Source: Vombatus ursinus (lineage: Eukaryota > Chordata > Mammalia > Diprotodontia > Vombatidae). Taken from it: DNA of 64,000 nucleotides. The stretch spans positions 45,245,241 to 45,309,240 of the forward strand of contig NW_020954599.1 in assembly GCF_900497805.2 (NCBI RefSeq). Direction: 5' to 3'. Below, piece by piece: positions 63,949 to 64,000 of the stretch. A program made the position numbers and the translations under genes. Under the pieces are notes generated by a model, which did no database searches, was not told where the DNA came from, and was given only the letters and a program-made list of their open reading frames with translations. Numbering within the stretch: the stretch's first letter is position 1; each line of letters opens with the position of its first letter.

Positions 63949-64000
63949 AAGAAGAAGGTCTCATGTAAAAGATCTTCCACATTCCATCTGCTGTGGAAAT

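Noticed and set aside
1-64000. CRISPR arrays, bacterial operons, riboswitches, rRNA or free-standing tRNA genes
   Set aside because: No regularly spaced direct repeats, no operon-like coding density and no tRNA outside SINE heads were seen. The window is clearly vertebrate intergenic DNA.
1-64000. Endogenous retrovirus or other LTR element, or Polinton-like element
   Set aside because: I saw no paired LTRs with TG...CA ends and no capsid- or envelope-like reading frame. Diverged solo LTRs could still be hidden in the unassigned stretches.

Overview
This window looks like non-coding DNA from a marsupial nuclear genome. The dispersed repeats point that way: MAR1-type CORE-SINEs, MIR/THER1-type CORE-SINEs, a short tRNA-derived SINE with a poly(A) tail, LINE-1 copies with marsupial-style 3' UTRs, two half-L1 (HAL1-like) elements and many old L2 and L3/CR1 fragments. 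The short SINE ends in an AACCCAATTGCC-type tail. I associate that with the WSINE1 group of Australian marsupials rather than with Monodelphis SINE1, so an Australian marsupial is my best guess (inference from remembered consensus sequences, no alignment run). I recognise no host protein-coding exon, tRNA or rRNA gene, CRISPR array or bacterial-type operon. Nearly every short open reading frame is explained by a repeat or a microsatellite.

Layout. 1-4 kb: old L2 pieces, then a repeat-poor block (about 2.2-3.4 kb) that could be conserved non-coding DNA. 4-9.7 kb: dense SINE, L3, MIR3 and L1-tail fragments, including a head-to-head pair of MAR1 SINEs and an unidentified proline-rich minus-strand reading frame (8.47-9.08 kb). 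9.7-17 kb: L2 and CR1/L3 remnants, ending in a 159-bp hAT-type palindromic mini-transposon with 8-bp target-site duplications. 17-20 kb: a repeat-poor block, then two CORE-SINEs facing each other. 20-24 kb: a nearly full-length HAL1-like element inserted into an L2, with a second L2 in opposite orientation beside it. 25.9-26.4 kb: another repeat-poor block. 27-31.6 kb: a rearranged region with RTE-like repeats, a (GGAA)n tract containing a 10-N assembly gap, and a roughly 98% identical 260-bp inverted duplication around that gap. 31.6-39 kb: mostly unique sequence with scattered old repeats. 40-52.4 kb: nested LINE-1s. A nearly full-length 6.7-kb L1 (42.67-49.41 kb) sits inside an older L1 with a 15-bp target-site duplication and itself carries a SINE. 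53-56.6 kb: microsatellites, L2, MIR3 and an L1 3' end. 56.6-59.7 kb: a second HAL1-like element, also with a SINE inside. 60-64 kb: MAR1, L3, CORE-SINE, L1-tail and L2 fragments.

Nothing here works together as a pathway. The biology to read is the layered history of retrotransposition (L2/L3/MIR first, then the older L1, the younger L1 and HAL1, and the short SINE last), plus several inverted repeats and a few repeat-poor blocks that could hold regulatory elements of a gene outside the window.
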